Program-made: the position numbers and the translations under genes
Part shown: piece after piece, positions 62,913-64,000 of the stretch
How the letters are laid out: each line of letters opens with the position of its first letter
Position numbering within the stretch: position 1 is the first letter of the stretch
The notes under the pieces: model-generated
Told to the model about the DNA's origin: nothing
Seen by the model: only the letters and a program-made list of their open reading frames with translations
The model's database searches: none
Assembly: GCF_025499425.1 (NCBI RefSeq)
Contig: NZ_JAIMCB010000004.1
Location: forward strand, 248,001 to 312,000
Origin: Acidiferrimicrobium sp. IK
Lineage (GTDB): Bacteria; Actinomycetota; Acidimicrobiia; Acidimicrobiales; Palsa-688
Length of the DNA stretch: 64,000 nucleotides
Reading direction: 5' to 3'

Positions 62913-64000
62913 GTGAAAGTGGGCTCCGGGGAGGCGGACACGCGGTCCGCCGGGACCGCGTCGGGGCCGGCCACCGGCCCGGAGCACGACGCCGCCCCTC
63001 GGGACGCGCCTCGGCCGACCACCCGTAACCCGATGATGCGCCGGTTGCGCCGGTTGCTTTCAGTCGTGTTGCTGATCGCCGGCCTGGTGGCGGCGTGGAC
63101 CAAGCGCCACCAGATCAGCCAGGCGGTGTCGCAACTCGGGCATCCCAACTGGCAGTGGCTGGTCTGCGCGATCGCCTGCCAGGCGTCGTCGATGGTGGTC
63201 TTTGCCCGCCTGCAGCGCTGGCTGCTGCGCTGCGGCGGGATCCGGGTCCGGCTGCGCGACATGGTCGAGATCACCCTCGCCGGCAACGCGCTGAGCACGT
63301 CGCTGCCCGGTGGGGCGGCGTGGGCGGCGGGATGGATCTGGGGTCAGCTCCGGCGCCGGTCAGTGGACCGGGTCCTCGCCGGATGGGTGGTGCTGGTCGC
63401 TGGCGCGCTGTCGAGCTTCGCCCTTTTCCTCATGGTCGTGGCCGGCGCGTTCCTGGCCGGCTCGCGAGGGCCGGTCGCTCCTCTGCGGTGGCTCGGGGTG
63501 GCGCTCTTGGCGTTGGCCGCCGCCATCCTGGCCGGGATCATCGCCTTGGCCCGAAGCGACAGTCTCCAGCACCGCTGGGCTCGGATGCTGGACAGCGCGC
63601 AAGGCGGCGTCGGGCGCCGGGACAGGCTGGTGCGGGCGGTAGACGGTTTCGGCCACCAGGTGATGGTGGTGACACCGACGCCTCTAGCCTGGGCGGAGGC
63701 TCTCGGCCTGGCGCTGCTCAACTGGACCGCGGACCTGGCGACGTTGATGTTCTGCATCTGGACGGTGCACGCTGACGTCCCCTGGAGAGGCGTGGTCATC
63801 GCCTACGCGTTGACCCAGATCTCGGCCAGCATCCCGGTCACCCCTGGCGGTCTGGCCGTGGTCGAGGCCAGCCTGACCGCTCTGCTCACTGCGTACGGCA
63901 TGGCTTCGACGTCGGCGGTGACGGTGGTGTTGCTCTACCGGCTCGTCAGCTTCTGGGCGCTGGTCCCCATCGGATGGGGGGTGTGGGGCTGGCTGGAGCT
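62913..64000 (+). CDS. UPF0104 / lysylphosphatidylglycerol synthase-like integral membrane protein, 3' end outside window
   Basis: The frame runs from GTG 62913 to the window end, at least 362 residues. About 40 polar residues precede the first helix ([15 protein letters not shown]). Conserved family segments are [20 protein letters not shown] (membrane re-entrant loop) and the late [22 protein letters not shown]. The family spans flippase-like and lysyl-PG synthase membrane domains; no synthetase domain is visible before the cut. It is divergent from infA. Confidence 0.85.
   Translation, partial: MKVGSGEADTRSAGTASGPATGPEHDAAPRDAPRPTTRNPMMRRLRRLLSVVLLIAGLVAAWTKRHQISQAVSQLGHPNWQWLVCAIACQASSMVVFARLQRWLLRCGGIRVRLRDMVEITLAGNALSTSLPGGAAWAAGWIWGQLRRRSVDRVLAGWVVLVAGALSSFALFLMVVAGAFLAGSRGPVAPLRWLGVALLALAAAILAGIIALARSDSLQHRWARMLDSAQGGVGRRDRLVRAVDGFGHQVMVVTPTPLAWAEALGLALLNWTADLATLMFCIWTVHADVPWRGVVIAYALTQISASIPVTPGGLAVVEASLTALLTAYGMASTSAVTVVLLYRLVSFWALVPIGWGVWGWLE

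Overview
The window is a GC-rich (roughly 70 %), densely packed stretch of chromosome with frequent GTG starts and stop/start overlaps of the ATGA or GTGA type. Gene content points to the Actinomycetota: DUF1918, DUF6458, an F420-type LLM oxidoreductase, a WS/DGAT acyltransferase, a DUF3516-type helicase and urease genes in the order ABCFGD. The deep branch Acidimicrobiia is my best guess, by inference only. I see no rRNA, tRNA, CRISPR array, insertion sequence or prophage gene, and no stretch above 300 bases without a gene.

Layout. 1-1.1 kb: two decayed genes (an acyltransferase and a VOC protein). 1.1-11 kb: a redox/dormancy block with acetate kinase, WS/DGAT acyltransferase, two zinc alcohol dehydrogenases, a STAS protein, DUF1918, Hsp20, the three-subunit proton-translocating transhydrogenase (pntAA-pntAB-pntB) and a universal stress protein. 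11-13.8 kb: a molybdate/tungstate-type binding protein and a fused permease-ATPase. 13.8-20.5 kb: two efflux-type MFS proteins, a Mug glycosylase, a PadR regulator, a VOC protein, a second Usp and an NfeD-like/flotillin pair. 20.6-25.1 kb: urease ureABCFGD. 25-29.7 kb: aldo/keto reductase, hydrolase, TesB, a Cys-rich small protein and an MFS pump. 29.7-37.1 kb and 41.4-44.8 kb: a two-part purine/ureide catabolic cluster (molybdenum hydroxylase, HpxO-like urate hydroxylase, 8-oxoguanine deaminase, HIUase, OHCU decarboxylase; then allantoate amidohydrolase, PuuE allantoinase and a CitE-like lyase). Between the halves lie an ECF sigma factor with a small partner (37.2-38.1 kb) and a copper island (38.2-41.3 kb). 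44.8-49.2 kb: MaoC, a CoA-transferase, an MFS protein and an LLM oxidoreductase. 49.2-64 kb: DEAD helicase, lipase, NAGPA-like lipoprotein, DUF6458, ppa, gadB, an aldehyde dehydrogenase, flavin reductase, a SNF2 helicase, infA and a UPF0104 membrane protein cut by the window end.

How it fits together. The modABC-like genes could supply the molybdenum needed by the hydroxylase. The purine pathway can run from guanine or xanthine through urate, HIU, OHCU, allantoin and allantoate to ureidoglycolate; urease and the CitE-like lyase could then use urea and glyoxylate. The most interesting signal is a 14-bp element resembling a DosR/DevR half-site (GGGACNTTCGGCCC). It recurs 38-78 nt upstream of seven genes, always on the coding strand of that gene: WS/DGAT, ADH, DUF1918, hsp20, pntAA, usp and the SHOCT-cupredoxin pair. 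Homologues of several of these are dormancy-regulon members in mycobacteria, so this looks like a DosR-like regulon with copper handling wired into it.
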